Shown here: piece by piece, positions 1-14,559 of the stretch
Layout: each line of letters starts with the position of its first letter
How positions within the stretch are numbered: position 1 is the first letter of the stretch
From: Muraenolepis orangiensis
Taxonomy: Eukaryota; Chordata; Actinopteri; Gadiformes; Muraenolepididae
Direction of reading: 5' to 3'
Length of the DNA: 64,000 nucleotides
Assembly (NCBI GenBank): GCA_027704905.1
Contig: CM051005.1
Span: forward strand, 32,543,391-32,607,390
Translations under genes and position numbers: made by a program
Notes under the pieces: generated by a model
The model's database searches: none
What the model saw: the letters and a program-made list of their open reading frames with translations, nothing else
What the model was told of the DNA's origin: nothing

Positions 1-132
1 TATTGAGATGTATATTGATGTCTATTGATATGTCTATTGAGATGTATATTGATGTCTATTGATATGTATATTGATATGTCTATTGATATGTCTATTGATA
101 TGTATATTGATATGTCTATTGATATGTATATT
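1..132 (+). repeat. 12-bp minisatellite (TATTGATATGTA type)
   Basis: Imperfect tandem copies of a 12-base unit such as tattgatatgta, with variants containing tgtc. The same array occurs at about 34,998-35,135 at the start of unit 2. The array begins before the window, so its length is unknown. The open frame through it is a product of the repeat. Confidence 0.85.
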
Positions 133-257
133 GCACACTGTGGGACTGTGAGAAAAGGTGTATGGATTTCTGTATGTATAACACATGTGGAAATTGGACA
201 ATCAAATTGACTGACTTTACGGCGGGTGACGTAAACATTTCCATGGTAACAGCCAGC

Positions 258-705
258 TGTCGGTCACGATCCAACCCAGCTCCTCCCACTCCTAGTCCTG
301 GATCTCCGCCGGCTTCCTGGATCCGCGATGTCACGACTCCGTTCCGAAATGCCACTCCGTGTTTTCCCTGTCAGCCGTTTCCTACTGAACTCACCTGTTG
401 TCAATCCCACCTCATTCCAAGCTGTATTCCGTGTCTGTTGTCTAACTCCTTGCTGGATCATCACCCTGATTCTCAGAAAGCATCAGGTCTGTTGTCTCTT
501 GATCCGCCGTGTTTGACCCTCGTCTGGATAACGTTAAGTTGCCCTTTTGTACCTCTGCCTCAACCCTCTTACCTGTTACCGACCCCTTCTGGCCTTGACC
601 CCGTGTTGATGTGCCCGTCTGTCCCTCTGCCTTCGATGGGCTATCGACATTAAAGCACCTGTTCTACCTGCCGTCTGTTCCCTCTGCTTCTGGGTCCCAC
701 CGACA
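258..705 (+). mobile_element. Inserted element, possible solo LTR
   Basis: A segment of about 450 bp is present here and at about 35,258-35,705, but absent from the third copy at 14,590-14,620, where the flanks are nearly joined. It is pyrimidine-rich, contains TGTCACGACTCC at 329 and an ATTAAA polyadenylation-like signal at 651-656, and is followed by a T/C-rich stretch, as in LTR R/U5 regions. Exact ends and a clean target duplication are not clear, so LTR identity is an inference. A 163-codon frame across it resembles no protein I know. Confidence 0.45.
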
Positions 706-794
706 CCCGGCCATGAGAGGCCAGCTCCACCCGTCAGACCTTGATGTTTTATAGATCATTGGAGGCTGGTGGTTGTTAAAGAAGTGGAGGGAGG

Positions 795-1095
795 AAGGTG
801 CTCTGGGTGGAGTTTGGTGGTGGAGCTTGTTGTAGTTTGGTGGAGGAGCTTGGTGTAGCTTGTTGTAGTTTGGTGGTGTAGCTTGTTGTAGTTTGGTGGT
901 GTAGCTTGTTGTAGTTTGTTGGTGTAGTTTGGTGGTGGAGCATGGTGTAGTTTGGTGGTGTAGCTTGTTGTAGTTTGATGGTGTAGTTTGGTGGTGAGGC
1001 TCCGTGTAGTTTGGTGGTGTAGCTTGTTGTAGTTTGGTGGTGTAGCTTGTTGTAGTTTGGTGGTGTAGCTTGGTGTAGTTTGGTGGTGATGGGGA
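795..1095 (+). repeat. Minisatellite, GTAGTTTGGTGGT/GTAGCTTGTT units
   Basis: Imperfect tandem units of about 12 and 24 bases alternating tagtttggtggtg and tagcttgttg. Related arrays of different length occur at 14,700-14,950 and 35,810-35,990. Two minus-strand frames stay open because the unit length is close to a multiple of three. I regard neither as a gene. Confidence 0.85.
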
Positions 1096-1979
1096 CGTTA
1101 GTGAGGTCATATGAGGGCATGTTAAACCCAGACACATCTGAAGCAGCATAAGGACAGTTAGTGTAACTAGTGAGCTATAACAGAGGAAGACTGAGCTGCT
1201 TACAACCGTCTCTTCTTTGTCTTATCAGAAATAAATTGGCTCTTATTTAGAGATGACTGAAGTCTGACCTGGTGTCCTAAACCTTAGGAGAAGTAAGGAG
1301 CTAAATAATAGATCAATCTATTTCTACCAGTTTGATAAATGTTAAAGCCAACTTAAATTAAGCTCAGTTTTGTAGGAGAAATAGACAAAGATAAGATCTT
1401 ATTTTAAATGTTCATTTTCTCTGGGAGAAGGCACTGATTAAAGCTTGCTATAATTCATATTGGTGTCTTTTTGAGACCTAGTTGTCCATTGGTGGCATTG
1501 AAGCTGTTCTTCTTACATGTTACAGAGATGGTCTGACCACAGAACTCCATAATGCATAGCCTGGTGGCTGGTGGGAATGACAGTTGTGTTCTTCACATGA
1601 CATTATAGGCCTACTATAAAGATAGGGTCACTATCAATGTTGACAGTGTGTTAGTGGGTCATTTTAGCAGAATAGCCAAACATAATTTAAACGGATTGTG
1701 ATCTGAGGGGAAAGAATGTTCTGAATATAAATCTGAATATAAGTTATAAGCACAGTGCCTAGTTCTACCGAACAAACCTAACATTTAAATTGAATGAGAT
1801 TTGAGGGATAATCGTTTTTTGTGTAAAGTATTTTTTCCACTATTAAATACAAATAAGACATGATATCATATAGTAAAACCAGTAATGCATGTCAATTACG
1901 TCAATTCTCTAATCGCGACCCAAAGAAACCTTGTCACGGTCAGCTAATCTGAAATATATCAAATATAGTTATAAGGAAC
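1096..1979. other. Noncoding duplicated DNA
   Basis: No credible exon or RNA gene is visible. Most of it (about 1,400-1,920) matches 36,430-37,020 closely, and shorter parts match 15,000-15,370. It is AT-rich spacer belonging to the segmental duplication. Confidence 0.7.
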
Positions 1980-2506
1980 GTGGAATTCAGTGGTGAAGCG
2001 TCAGGGCCTTCAAGGTATTCAGAGAAGACCCTGGAACTCTCAGATGAAACCAAAGAATCGAATTAATTGTATTAATAAAATGTAATACAATTTAATAACA
2101 TTTAATACAATTTAAATAAAATGAAGAAATGAGAATCGTATCTGTGTTATAATACAGTGTTACGTTGATTTGTTTGTCTTTCTCGGTCCATGCACGACGC
2201 ATTTGAGTGGTTTTGTGTTGGAAAAACAATGCAACCAATCAGATATTTTTCTGGGTTGCTGGGAAGAATATCCAACGTAAATCAACCAAAGTATTCCCGC
2301 TGACATTGGCCCTTAGACGGAATGATAGCGTACGTTTGGATTGACAATTTGATCAACCAATCATATCGTGATTTGTAGCCAATGGGCGTATTCTTTCAGA
2401 TTTCCCCGGCAGCTCAATGTGGAGCTAGAGGGTGCAAGGTGGTGGCTGGCGCGAGAGTGGATCTAGCGTAGTGTTACGTTTTCTACGTTGTTTTTTTTAC
2501 GCCAAA

Positions 2507-2731
2507 ATGGCAACAGGTGAAGATGATGTCGTGGCGGAATTATTGTGTGAACCATTTTCAAGACGACCATTTAATGTTAAAATGGACATTATTAAAAAAG
2601 GCCGTCCAACACCTGACAATCTGGAGCTGACTCAAGTAGTCAAAGCAGGTTATGTTCGCCATTTTCAGAGTAGCAACTGGGAACGATCCCCGTGGCTAAC
2701 GGGCTCTACTAGCCACAAGAGGCTCTACTGA
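2507..2731 (+). pseudogene. hAT transposase N-terminal fragment (ZMYM1-like)
   Basis: The frame begins MATGEDDVVAELL and continues with KKGRPTPDNLEL and RHFQSSNWERSPWLTGS. This matches the start of hAT transposases annotated in fish as zinc finger MYM-type 1-like, in which a KKGRPTP-like motif and a 'FQ.SNYER.PWLT' motif precede a TTF-type zinc finger. Here the frame stops after about 75 codons, before the zinc finger, catalytic core and dimerisation domain. A short remnant around 2,800-2,870 may derive from the C-terminus. The start is the first ATG after the cgccaaa context. It is a dead fragment inside the hAT element. Confidence 0.65.
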
Positions 2732-3081
2732 TGGGAGTGTTGCTGTTTGGGACCGACAAGAGAGCAGGGAATTGGAACTTATTTTGGATCTGAAAAGCGA
2801 TCATCTTTATGACCTGATGGTGGTCGAACCATTCATCCAGAAGGACAGGAGAATGGATTTGGTCTTTAAGTGAACATCATTGGTGAGTGACACTCATTTG
2901 TCTTTGCTGGTTTTGTCTCAGCTGGTTGTTGCATTTTGTTTCCACACACTTGTTGACTGATTAGTTAATGGCTGACTTGGGTTTGTTAAGCATTGTTGTG
3001 CATTTGAATTGGACTTGATCTTTCTTTGCATCGCTTAACGTGAAAAGACTTGACGTAACTAAGAGTTACAAAACCGCGATC

Positions 3082-3199
3082 AATAATCACCTAATTTGCA
3101 TATGTTTTGTCATTAGCACTTTCACCTTTTCACTTTCATTTTGACAGGTGAAAGTGCTAATGACAAGACATATGCCAGAGACATTTGGTGATTATTCGG
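3082..3199. repeat. Long imperfect inverted repeat (hairpin)
   Basis: The inner arms of about 30 bp (about 3,098-3,127 and 3,146-3,175; core TCATTAGCACTTTCACC against its complement) are almost perfect around an 18-base loop. An outer pair (aataatcacc / ggtgattatt) extends it. It lies inside the hAT element at 1,988-3,510. Confidence 0.75.
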
Positions 3200-3518
3200 T
3201 GGGTCGCGAGATGATTTCAGAATCCTCTTGATGTGACCATGAGGTTTTTATTGTTAATAATAACGTGTGCATAGATTAAAAAAGCCACACACAATTTTCA
3301 ATATCACGATTGAAAATCCCCCCCCCTTGGACTTCACGATGTTCTCGATGGTGAAGATCTGCGCACACGTTGTTTTTAATGTTCCAGTCCCTCCGGTGAT
3401 AGAGGGGGGGGGGGGGGGGGGGGTCTGTTATTTTGGGGGTCGCGGGCTGAAAAGTTGGGGAACCCCTGGTCTACAGAAGGTCCAGTTGTGATAGACACGC
3501 TTCGCCACTGGTGGAATT

Positions 3519-4055
3519 AATGAACGACACAAAATAGATCCTTACATGATGATAACCCGCCCCCCAAATCTCTGATTGGGTATTCACCAGCGTAGTGAGC
3601 TCTTCTGATTGGTTCAGAGCCTCTGGTTAGCCCCGCCTGGTTAGATGGTCCTCCCTTAGCGCCGTACACACTCATGTTAAACACCAGGACTCACCAGACA
3701 ATGTTCCATTGCGGTAGGGGGCGCTGTTGGTACTTTGACACGGGGACAGGATTGTTGTGCCTTCGAAGTGTTAAAATAGTCATATCAGTATTTTTATAGA
3801 TGAATCCGTTACATATATGTGGATGTTATTTTATTTTTTATTTTTATTTTTTAACTTTATTCAATTGTTATCTTATTTTTATAACTGCTGTCGTTGGGTA
3901 TTCACATAAGATTTTCACATCACTGCTTTATATTTGTGTAAACTGTGAAGTGACAATAAACTTAACCCTAGTTAACCCTAACCCTTGCAAGTTTATTTTT
4001 CTCTAAAAATTTATGAAGGATATTCCTCCCTTTCCTCAATGGACGAGCCTCCTCT
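3519..4055. other. Noncoding duplicated DNA with LINE 3' tail
   Basis: The sequence matches about 37,020-37,390. Positions 3,880-3,965 (ataactgctgtcgttgggta ... tgacaataaac) match the 3' end of the LINE family at 52,850-54,578. A few CCCTAA-like units near 3,963-3,982 are too short to call telomeric. No gene seen. Confidence 0.6.
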
Positions 4056-4094
4056 GATATATGTATATATATATACAGTGTATATATATATACA

Positions 4095-4125
<31 letters not shown>

Positions 4126-4410
4126 CTGTATATATATACTGTATATATTTTATACTGTATATGTATATATATTGTATATATTATACAGTGTATATATTAT
4201 ACAGTGTATATATTACACTACAGTGTATATAATATATACAGTGTATATTTTATACATATATATATATATATATATAATATATACAGTATATGTATATATA
4301 TACTGTATATATTTTATACTGTATATGTATATATATATACTGTATATATTTTATACTGTATATGTATATATATATACTGTATATATTGTATACTGTATAT
4401 GTATATAAAT
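4056..4410. repeat. TA-rich tandem repeat (TATATACTGTATATATTTTA type)
   Basis: A compound of (TA)n with a recurring motif of about 20 bases containing actgtatata. Open frames rich in Tyr/Ile on both strands come from the repeat. Related arrays are at 37,391-37,855. Confidence 0.85.
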
Positions 4411-4561
4411 CTGCTGCTTTCTCCAACAGATTTAGGCTAGTAGCACCCTGATGTGTGCTCCTAATTAGCATGGTCATTAGCTGAAATAGGGCGTCTGTAC
4501 TGATAGGGTCAGAGGTCGGGCCGTGCAGGGTGTGTTGAACGTGTCCTTATGCGGTCCGGTG

Positions 4562-4690
4562 GCGCGGCCCAAGAAGCGCGGTGAGACGGTGAAGTTCTCC
4601 CAGCATGCAGTGGTGTCGGCCCACGAGGGACGGCCCTGTCTCATGGTCCGCGTGGCCAACATGCGGAAGAGTCTGTTGCTAGGCTGCCAG
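4562..4690 (+). pseudogene. KCNJ10-like block A (post-TM2 to beta-sandwich)
   Basis: Forty-three codons from ARPKKRGETVKF to RKSLLLGCQ, aligning without gaps to the start of the Kir4.1 cytoplasmic domain, including the basic phosphoinositide-contacting segment. A possible acceptor (gtgcag) lies at 4,521-4,526, which would add about 12 unmatched residues. No GT donor follows the CAG. The block is absent from unit 2, where the flanks are joined near 37,857. Confidence 0.7.
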
Positions 4691-4786
4691 GAAGGGGGGG
4701 GTGGGTGTGTGTGTGTGTGGTGGGAGGTCTGTGGTGGGAGGTGTGTGTGCTGGAAGGTGTGTGTGGGGTGGGGGGGGGCAGGCGTC

Positions 4787-5145
4787 AGGCAGGCGTCAGG
4801 CAGGCGATACCTCAGTATCAAGTGCTGTACAAATAGACTCCGAGATAGCTTCCACAATCAGGCCATCAGGCTGCTGAACAAGGGCGTATAGCATATAACA
4901 ATGTATATTTTATTACATTGGTTTATATATACATATTGCTCTTTTTCGGTGCCCATATATTGCATTTTATAAATTGCATTTTTATTTTATATAGTTAACT
5001 TTATACAGTTTTTTTTATACAAACTTATTTTATTCTGTTCTTTTCATAACTGCTGTCTATCGTCGGGTATTCACATAAGATTTTCACTCACTGCTTTATA
5101 CTTGTGTAAACTGAGAAGTGACAATAAACTGGACTTGCGGGTGTG
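4787..5145 (+). mobile_element. LINE 3' end fragment
   Basis: The reverse complement of the tail of the LINE at 52,850-54,578 is recognisable here: caggccatcaggctgctgaa, then an AT-rich 3' region and tgacaataaac at the end. It lies between channel blocks A and B, and its counterpart is at 37,857-38,165. It looks like a 5'-truncated insertion shared by both units. Confidence 0.65.
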
Positions 5146-5470
<325 letters not shown>

Positions 5471-5992
5471 ATAGGTCACAGGTCAGATGAGGCTCAGTTG
5501 CAGCCTAATGCGTTCAGTGATGATAACCGTGACGTCAAAATGTCTCTACACAATTACAACAAATGTTTACCTTCTGTTGAGTGGAAGGAAACAATGTGTT
5601 TATATTTGAAACTAATATGAATTCATTTGTAGAAATTGACATTACTTTAGCATTCACTTTTAGTAAAGACAAGCCCAAAAGAGTGCGCTAGATTAAACTA
5701 CAAAGGGGGTTTCCATGGAAACGCCACCACTTTCCATCCATTCATATGCATGTTCTCAATGTGCTACATTGCTACTCTCTGGTGCTTGCTGTCTATCTAT
5801 CTATCTATCTATCTATATACAGATATGTATAGATATATCTATATCTATATCTATCTATAGATATAGATATATCTATAGATATAGATCTATATACTGATAT
5901 CTATAGATATCTATATCTATATATATCTATCTTCCATTGATGGACACCCCAGTCCAAAAGGTTTGACCCACAATGAGCTGGTCCTGGTCCAG
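5471..5992. other. Intron-like DNA with GATA/TATC microsatellite
   Basis: Between channel blocks A and B. Positions 5,790-5,935 are a compound (CTAT)n/(GATATA)n array. The stretch just before 5,703 matches 38,530-38,605; unit 2 then jumps to the equivalent of about 7,130, so block B falls in a unit 2 deletion. Confidence 0.75.
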
Positions 5993-6170
5993 GTAACAGG
6001 GAAGCTGCTCCAGTCGTCCCTGACCAAGGAGGGGGAGACGGTGGTCCTGGACCAGAGGAAGGTGTCCTTCCAGGTGGACCCGTCCAGCGACAGCCCCTTC
6101 CTCATCCTGCCCCTCACCTTCTACCACACCATGGACCACAGCAGTCCCCTGAGAGCCTGGGCTGCCAAAG
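5993..6170 (+). pseudogene. KCNJ10-like block B
   Basis: Fifty-nine codons plus one base, from VTGKLLQSSLTKEG to HSSPLRAWAAK, matching the central cytoplasmic sandwich of Kir4.1 directly after block A. Acceptor ggtccag at 5,986-5,992; donor G|gtacct at 6,171. Its phase matches block C exactly. It is missing from unit 2, whose deletion spans the equivalent of about 5,703-7,130. Confidence 0.75.
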
Positions 6171-7768
<1,598 letters not shown>

Positions 7769-8004
7769 GCGGCGGATGGACCGACCCTGAGCTGGCCGAC
7801 TTTGAGCTGCTGGTGATCCTGAGCGCCACGGTGGAGCCCACCTTCGCCACCTGCCAGGTGCGCACCTCCTACCTGCCCGACCAGATCCTGTGGGGCTACG
7901 AGTTCCCACCCGTCGTCTCCCTCTCCCCGTCGGGAAAGTACGTGGCCGACTTCGCCTTCTTCGACAAGGAGGCCAAGACCAAGATCACGCCCCTATTCAA
8001 ATCC
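7769..8004 (+). pseudogene. KCNJ10-like block C
   Basis: This segment encodes GGGWTDPELADFELL, then ATCQVRTSYLP, ILWGYEF and GKYVADFAFFDK, the last conserved part of the Kir cytoplasmic domain. A polypyrimidine tract and acceptor ctcag precede 7,769. After about KITPLFKS the coding similarity ends and the frame continues through C-rich minisatellite. The unit 2 copy (39,444-39,679) is also 236 bases and intact, with a few substitutions. Confidence 0.8.
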
Positions 8005-8255
8005 CCCGCCCCCCGAGTCCCTCCCCTCCCCCTCCCCCTCCCCCCCCCGAGTCCCTCCCCTCCCCCTCCCCCGCCCCCCGAGTCCCTCCCCTCCCCCGCC
8101 CCCCCGAGTCCCTCCCCTCCCCCGCCACCTGGCTTCCCGCGTACGTACACTCACACACGCAAACAAAAACACACACACACGCATGCACACACACACGCGC
8201 GTGCAAACAAACACACACACGCATACACACACACACACACACACAATGTAAAATC
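8005..8255 (+). repeat. C-rich minisatellite and (CA)n
   Basis: Several copies of a 20-27-base unit with core cgagtccctcccctccccc (8,014-8,130), followed by an interrupted ACAC array. The unit 2 counterpart has only about one such unit, so the array expanded or contracted after duplication. Confidence 0.85.
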
Positions 8256-8339
8256 ACAAACAAGACATTTTGCACATGCAATTGTGTGGATGGATTTTGA
8301 AAGGAGATTATTTATGTTGATCCAAATCAATAACTGATG

Positions 8340-8705
8340 AACTCTGATGGAATGTGTCAAACCCATTGGAGAGCATAGAGGCGCTGGTGAGCCTTCTTCA
8401 GCAGACCTCCGTGTTGTGGGTCCACGCCAGGTCGTGGGAAATCTGTAGTCCAAGGAAACGGAAGCATGGTCTGATGGTGAAGTGCCCCGGTGGCTCCTGA
8501 AGTCGATGGTGTTGAAAGCCGAGCTGAACTGAATGAACAGCAGTCTGACGTAGGCGTCCCTCCTGTCTAGGTGCTCCAGGGCCGTGTGAAGTGCCAGAGA
8601 GATGGCGTCGTCTACACACCTGTTGGGTCTGTATGCGATCACCTGAGAATCTCTCCCCACAAGATGCCTGCTGGGGGCTGCGTTGCTGGATGTATAGGCT
8701 CATGT
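8340..8705 (-). mobile_element. LINE reverse-transcriptase fragment
   Basis: On the minus strand, frames contain AYRPNRCVDDAISLALHTAL and LLFIQFSSAFNTIDF. These match the motif pair 'RPNRSTDDA..' and 'DFSSAFNTI' of fish CR1/L2/Rex-type reverse transcriptases, also present in the longer copy at 52,850-54,578. The frame is broken before the catalytic (Y/F)ADD block. The same scrap is at 39,900-40,260. Confidence 0.75.
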
Positions 8706-8769
8706 AAAGAGTTGGGATCCAGCTCCAGGAAACAGCCCCATTAACCGCCTGTTTGTCCCTCCTTCTGCC

Positions 8770-9330
8770 CAGGCTCAGGTACTAGAGTAGGGCCCCTGTT
8801 CCAAGATGGTCTGTTACCCTGGTGTGACCTGGACCTTGGCTCTGATCCGCCGACGCTTTTGGTGGCCGTCTATGAAGGAAGATGTGTGCATTTTCGTAGC
8901 GGCTTGGGATGTTTATTCCCACAACAAGGAGAGCAATAGACCCCAGAAGGTCTGCAAAGACCTCTTCCTGTTCTCACAGGCCATGGTCACACTATGTCAT
9001 GGACTTTGTCGCAGGTTTTCCCGTTAGTTTCTCAGAAGGAAATTCCCACATTCTGATCATTGTGGACAGATTATCTTTAGCTGCTTATTTTGTAGCGCTC
9101 CCCAAACTCCCTTCAGCTAAGGAGAAAGCTAATATGTTAATTGTTCATGAATTCAGGCTACATGGTCTCCGGTACACATTGTTTCAGACCGTGAACCACA
9201 GTTATCTGCTAGCTTCTGGAAAGCGTTTTGCAAACGTATTGGGGCCTCTCCCAGGTAATCCTCAGGTTTCCATCCCCAGACCAACGGGCAGAGAGCCAAT
9301 CAGGGATTGGAAGCAGCCCTACCAAGTACG
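8770..9330 (+). mobile_element. Ty3/gypsy integrase fragment
   Basis: Successive frames show RRRFWWPSMKEDV (end of the zinc-binding domain), HYVMDFVAGFPVS and HILIIVDRLS (start of the DDE core) and, after frameshifts, a 'GFHPQTNGQ'-type segment near 9,275-9,300. The pieces are in integrase order but in different frames, so the copy is dead. The paralogue is at 40,330-40,890. Confidence 0.75.
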
Positions 9331-10500
9331 ACCACTTGTCTCTAGTCCCTTCTCCCACCCACCCACCATTTTAGCTTTAGCGATTTACGATTAGCTATTA
9401 GCGTTAAGCTGTGCTAATCGGAAAGCCCCATCCACTGCCACTAGCTTGTCTTCAAAAATTTCTCCAGGCTTGGATGAAGATCGTCCAATATTGTTGTTTA
9501 ATTAGTAGATGGCGGCGCAGCTGGCATGGTTTCAGAGCCTGGTTTGATAGCACCTCAGAGTTGATCACTCAGACAGGCAGGGGATGGAACATTCCAGAGA
9601 CAGGTACTCATTTGACTACTTTCTACGGTCCTTTTTTTCACTGGTTCTGGATTTGATGATTCGCTTGTTTAAACATTAGCTTTCCTTTTTCCACCTAATA
9701 ACCAACGTTCCATTGGAACTCTTACCTGCCAACGACAAGATATCCAGATCAATAGGTCAGATCAATTAAGAATTCTATAATGTTCATATCATTTAAACCC
9801 CATGGGTTTGTTTTATTAGCTCTGATTCGTTTTTTAAATGCAAAAACTTGATCAATATTTTATGGTAATTTCAACTTTTTAATTAGAATTTTTTACCAAA
9901 ACCATTTTTTGTTAATTGAATGATCACGTTTGTGGGCAGTAAATGAATGAGTTAGGATTCTGGTGGATGGATCATATTTGGCTCCTAGATCGTTTATGTT
10001 ATTTTGGGGGCGTATGATTGCTCAAACGATGTGTTTTATGTCGTAGTGCTGCTTCACATTAACGCTTTAATAATCACCACGGAACAGATGAGACGTACTG
10101 GTTTGAACTGAAGAACCAACATGGAGGAGTTTAGTGTGGGTGGGTGGGTGTGTGTGTGTGTGTGTGCGAGATGATATGGTCCGTGTCGTAAATTTATATG
10201 CCTTTCAGACAGACGGTTGGGATTAGGGTCGGGGTAAGGGGGGGGGGGGGGGGGTTCAGAACCTGAACCTGAAGAAAACTACGTACCTGCTGATAAGCAG
10301 GCACGTAGTCAGCTCCCCCATAAAAAAATATTTTATGGTTATTATTAATATGATTTTGGTTTAACATTAAACATTTCCCAGACCCATTTGGCGACCCTTG
10401 TGAGGTGATGTCCCGTGACACCACCAGGGGATGAGAACCACTGAACAAAACACTAACTGTTTATCTTCCTCTTCAGTCAGACCAGAACGCGTTACAGAAC
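9331..10500. other. Spacer upstream of Ig receptor 1
   Basis: Positions 9,331-9,690 match 40,890-41,250; 9,691-9,775 match 59,928-60,016 beyond the LTR element, so 9,690 is its empty site. There are short TG and G runs at 10,140-10,255. A hAT-type terminus (gatgagaaccactg) ends at 10,443, 58 bases before the receptor start codon. No gene seen. Confidence 0.6.
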
Positions 10501-12786
<2,286 letters not shown>

Positions 12787-13199
12787 AAGGTTGCCGGTTC
12801 AATCCCCTTCTACCTGGCTTGGGCAAGATGAATGTCAGGTTTGTGCTTTGGATGTTTGGAGCTTCTTGTCTTGTTACTTTCAGCTACTCCTTTTGATAAA
12901 TGTCTACTTATTCATTTATTTATTTTTGTTAACCAATGGGGTGCAGGTACACTCGATTTCATCAAATACATTTCATATTAAGTACATCATATGAAATGTA
13001 TTTGATATTATGTACAAAGTACGGAACCCAAACACCCATCCTGCCTTCTCTTACTCCCATTCCCTGTCCTCCTGGATACCTCCCCTTTAGGCATAATAAT
13101 GATAAAATAAATATATCTCCTCTAGGTTTGACCGGCCCACATCTCACTTTTTTAGTTTTCTTCAAGTTAGGACCACCCCTAATCACCCACCGGGTCTCC
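12787..13199. other. Receptor 1 3' flank with perfect palindrome
   Basis: The flank begins aaggttgccggttcaatccc, resembling the tRNA-like B-box part of the local SINEs. At 12,961-12,978 and 12,989-13,006 lies a perfect 18-bp inverted repeat (atcaaatacatttcatat) with a 10-base spacer. No gene seen. Confidence 0.65.
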
Positions 13200-13870
13200 A
13201 ACCGATGCTCTACCCGCCCTAGACCCCGCTCAGAAACACTCCATCTCCATCGACTCCATCGACTCCCTTACACCGGACCCGGCGGCCCAGCTGAAACAGA
13301 CATGGGAGCAAGAGATAGGGGGGCCAATACTAGACAATACTAGACAACCAGTGGGACCAAATTCAAAAACTAGTCCACACGGCATCCATGTGTGCTAGAC
13401 ATGGCTTGCTGCAGTGCAAGGTTATTTTACACTACACAAATGCTCGACTGGCAAAAATATACTCAGGCGCGACACCTGTAACAGGTGCAAACAGTCACCC
13501 ACTAACCACACTCATATGTTCTGGTCCTGCCCGACCTTATCCGGCTTCTGGGGTCCAATCTTTAACCCACTGGGGATAGTGCTGGGCCTGAGCCTCAGCC
13601 CCCATCCTCTCACGCCTTTATTTGGAATCCCACCAACAAAGCGGCGTGTCTTAGCCTACACAACCTTACTTGCCAGGAGACTGATTTTATTTAAGTGGAA
13701 GCATGCTCTCCCCCCTCACACAATAGCTGGCTCAAGGAGATCCTAAATCACATTAAACTCGAAAAGATCAGGTTCTCACTTGGGGACCCCAAGGATTCCT
13801 TCGAGAAGACCTGGAGGCCCTTTGCTGATTATTTAGATAGGACCGCCATTCACCCAGAAGATAATTAGAT
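13200..13870 (+). mobile_element. L1/Tx1-type LINE ORF2 3' end
   Basis: Broken plus-strand frames contain ASMCARHGLLQCKV, then THMFWSCPTLSGFWGPIF and TTLLARRLILFKWK. This is the C-terminal zinc-knuckle-like region (C..C...H..W.C) of L1-type ORF2 proteins. Several frameshifts separate the parts. No upstream reverse-transcriptase domain is visible, so it is a 5'-truncated insertion. Confidence 0.65.
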
Positions 13871-14114
13871 GCCCCCCTCCCCCCCCCCCCATCCCTTCTT
13901 GTTTAATTTGTTTAGTTTGTTTTCTGTTTGTCTAGCTTATGTCTTTTTTAATTTAAGCTGTTGGTTTAGTCTTGTTTTTGTATTTGTATTTCTTACTTTG
14001 CGTGACATCTTTCCATCCCTACCTGTTAGGGGTTGCGGGGGGAAGGGGAGGTGATGCTGGCTAGGAGCTGCCAGCCCAGACCGGCTCACCTCCTTGTTGT
14101 ATGTCCTCATACCA

Positions 14115-14390
14115 CTGGGCTGTCTCTTAACACCTCTCTGTTTAGGCTGTCTCTTAACACCTCTCTGTTTAGGCTGTCTCTTAACACCTCTCTGTTTAGG
14201 CTGTCTCTTAACACCTCTCTGTTTAGGCTGTCTCTTAACACCTCTCTGTTTAGGCTGTCTCTTAACACCTCTCTGTTTAGGCTGTCTCTTAACACCTCTC
14301 TGTTTAGGCTGTCTCTTAACACCTCTCTGTTTAGGCTGTCTCTTAACACCTCTCTGTTTAGGCTGTCTCATAACACCTCTCTGTTTAGAC
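14115..14390 (+). repeat. 27-bp minisatellite
   Basis: About ten near-identical copies of a 27-base unit (core ctgtctcttaacacctctct). Because 27 is a multiple of three, several frames on both strands stay open. These are not genes. Confidence 0.95.
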
Positions 14391-14559
14391 CTCCCCCTCA
14401 TACACAGAAGTCTACTTTACTAACAAGCAACAACCAACTAGGTTTGTCGCTCTCTATCACACGCACACACACACACACGCACACACCCACGCACACACCT
14501 CCCGGCTTCTAGTTCCTCTTTTCAGCCACAGACAGTTAGAGACTTTGTGTAAATGTTTA

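Larger units (their letters stand above)
1988..3510 (+). mobile_element. hAT-family DNA transposon with 8-bp target duplication
   Basis: The element begins CAGTGGTGAAGCGT and ends with the inverse ACGCTTCGCCACTG, giving 14-bp terminal inverted repeats with one mismatch. It is flanked by identical 8-bp duplications GTGGAATT at 1,980-1,987 and 3,511-3,518. Eight-base duplications and CAG...CTG-like ends are typical of hAT elements. The paralogous site at about 15,500-15,530 lacks the element (aacgtggattaatgaac), an empty-site proof. Inside are a transposase N-terminal exon (2,507-2,731), a long inverted repeat (3,082-3,199) and a G-run. Most of the transposase is missing, so this is an internally deleted copy. 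A second family member is at 20,151-21,181. Confidence 0.9.

Noticed and set aside
162..653. 163-codon frame also open at 35,161-35,655
   Set aside because: Conservation follows from recent duplication; the sequence looks like an inserted LTR-like element and matches no known protein.
664..1149. 161-codon frame rich in Pro/Tyr/Lys/His
   Set aside because: Read-through of the GTAGTTTGG minisatellite; lengths differ in all three copies.
3960..3985. Telomere repeat
   Set aside because: Only a few interrupted CCCTAA-like units at a LINE 3' tail.
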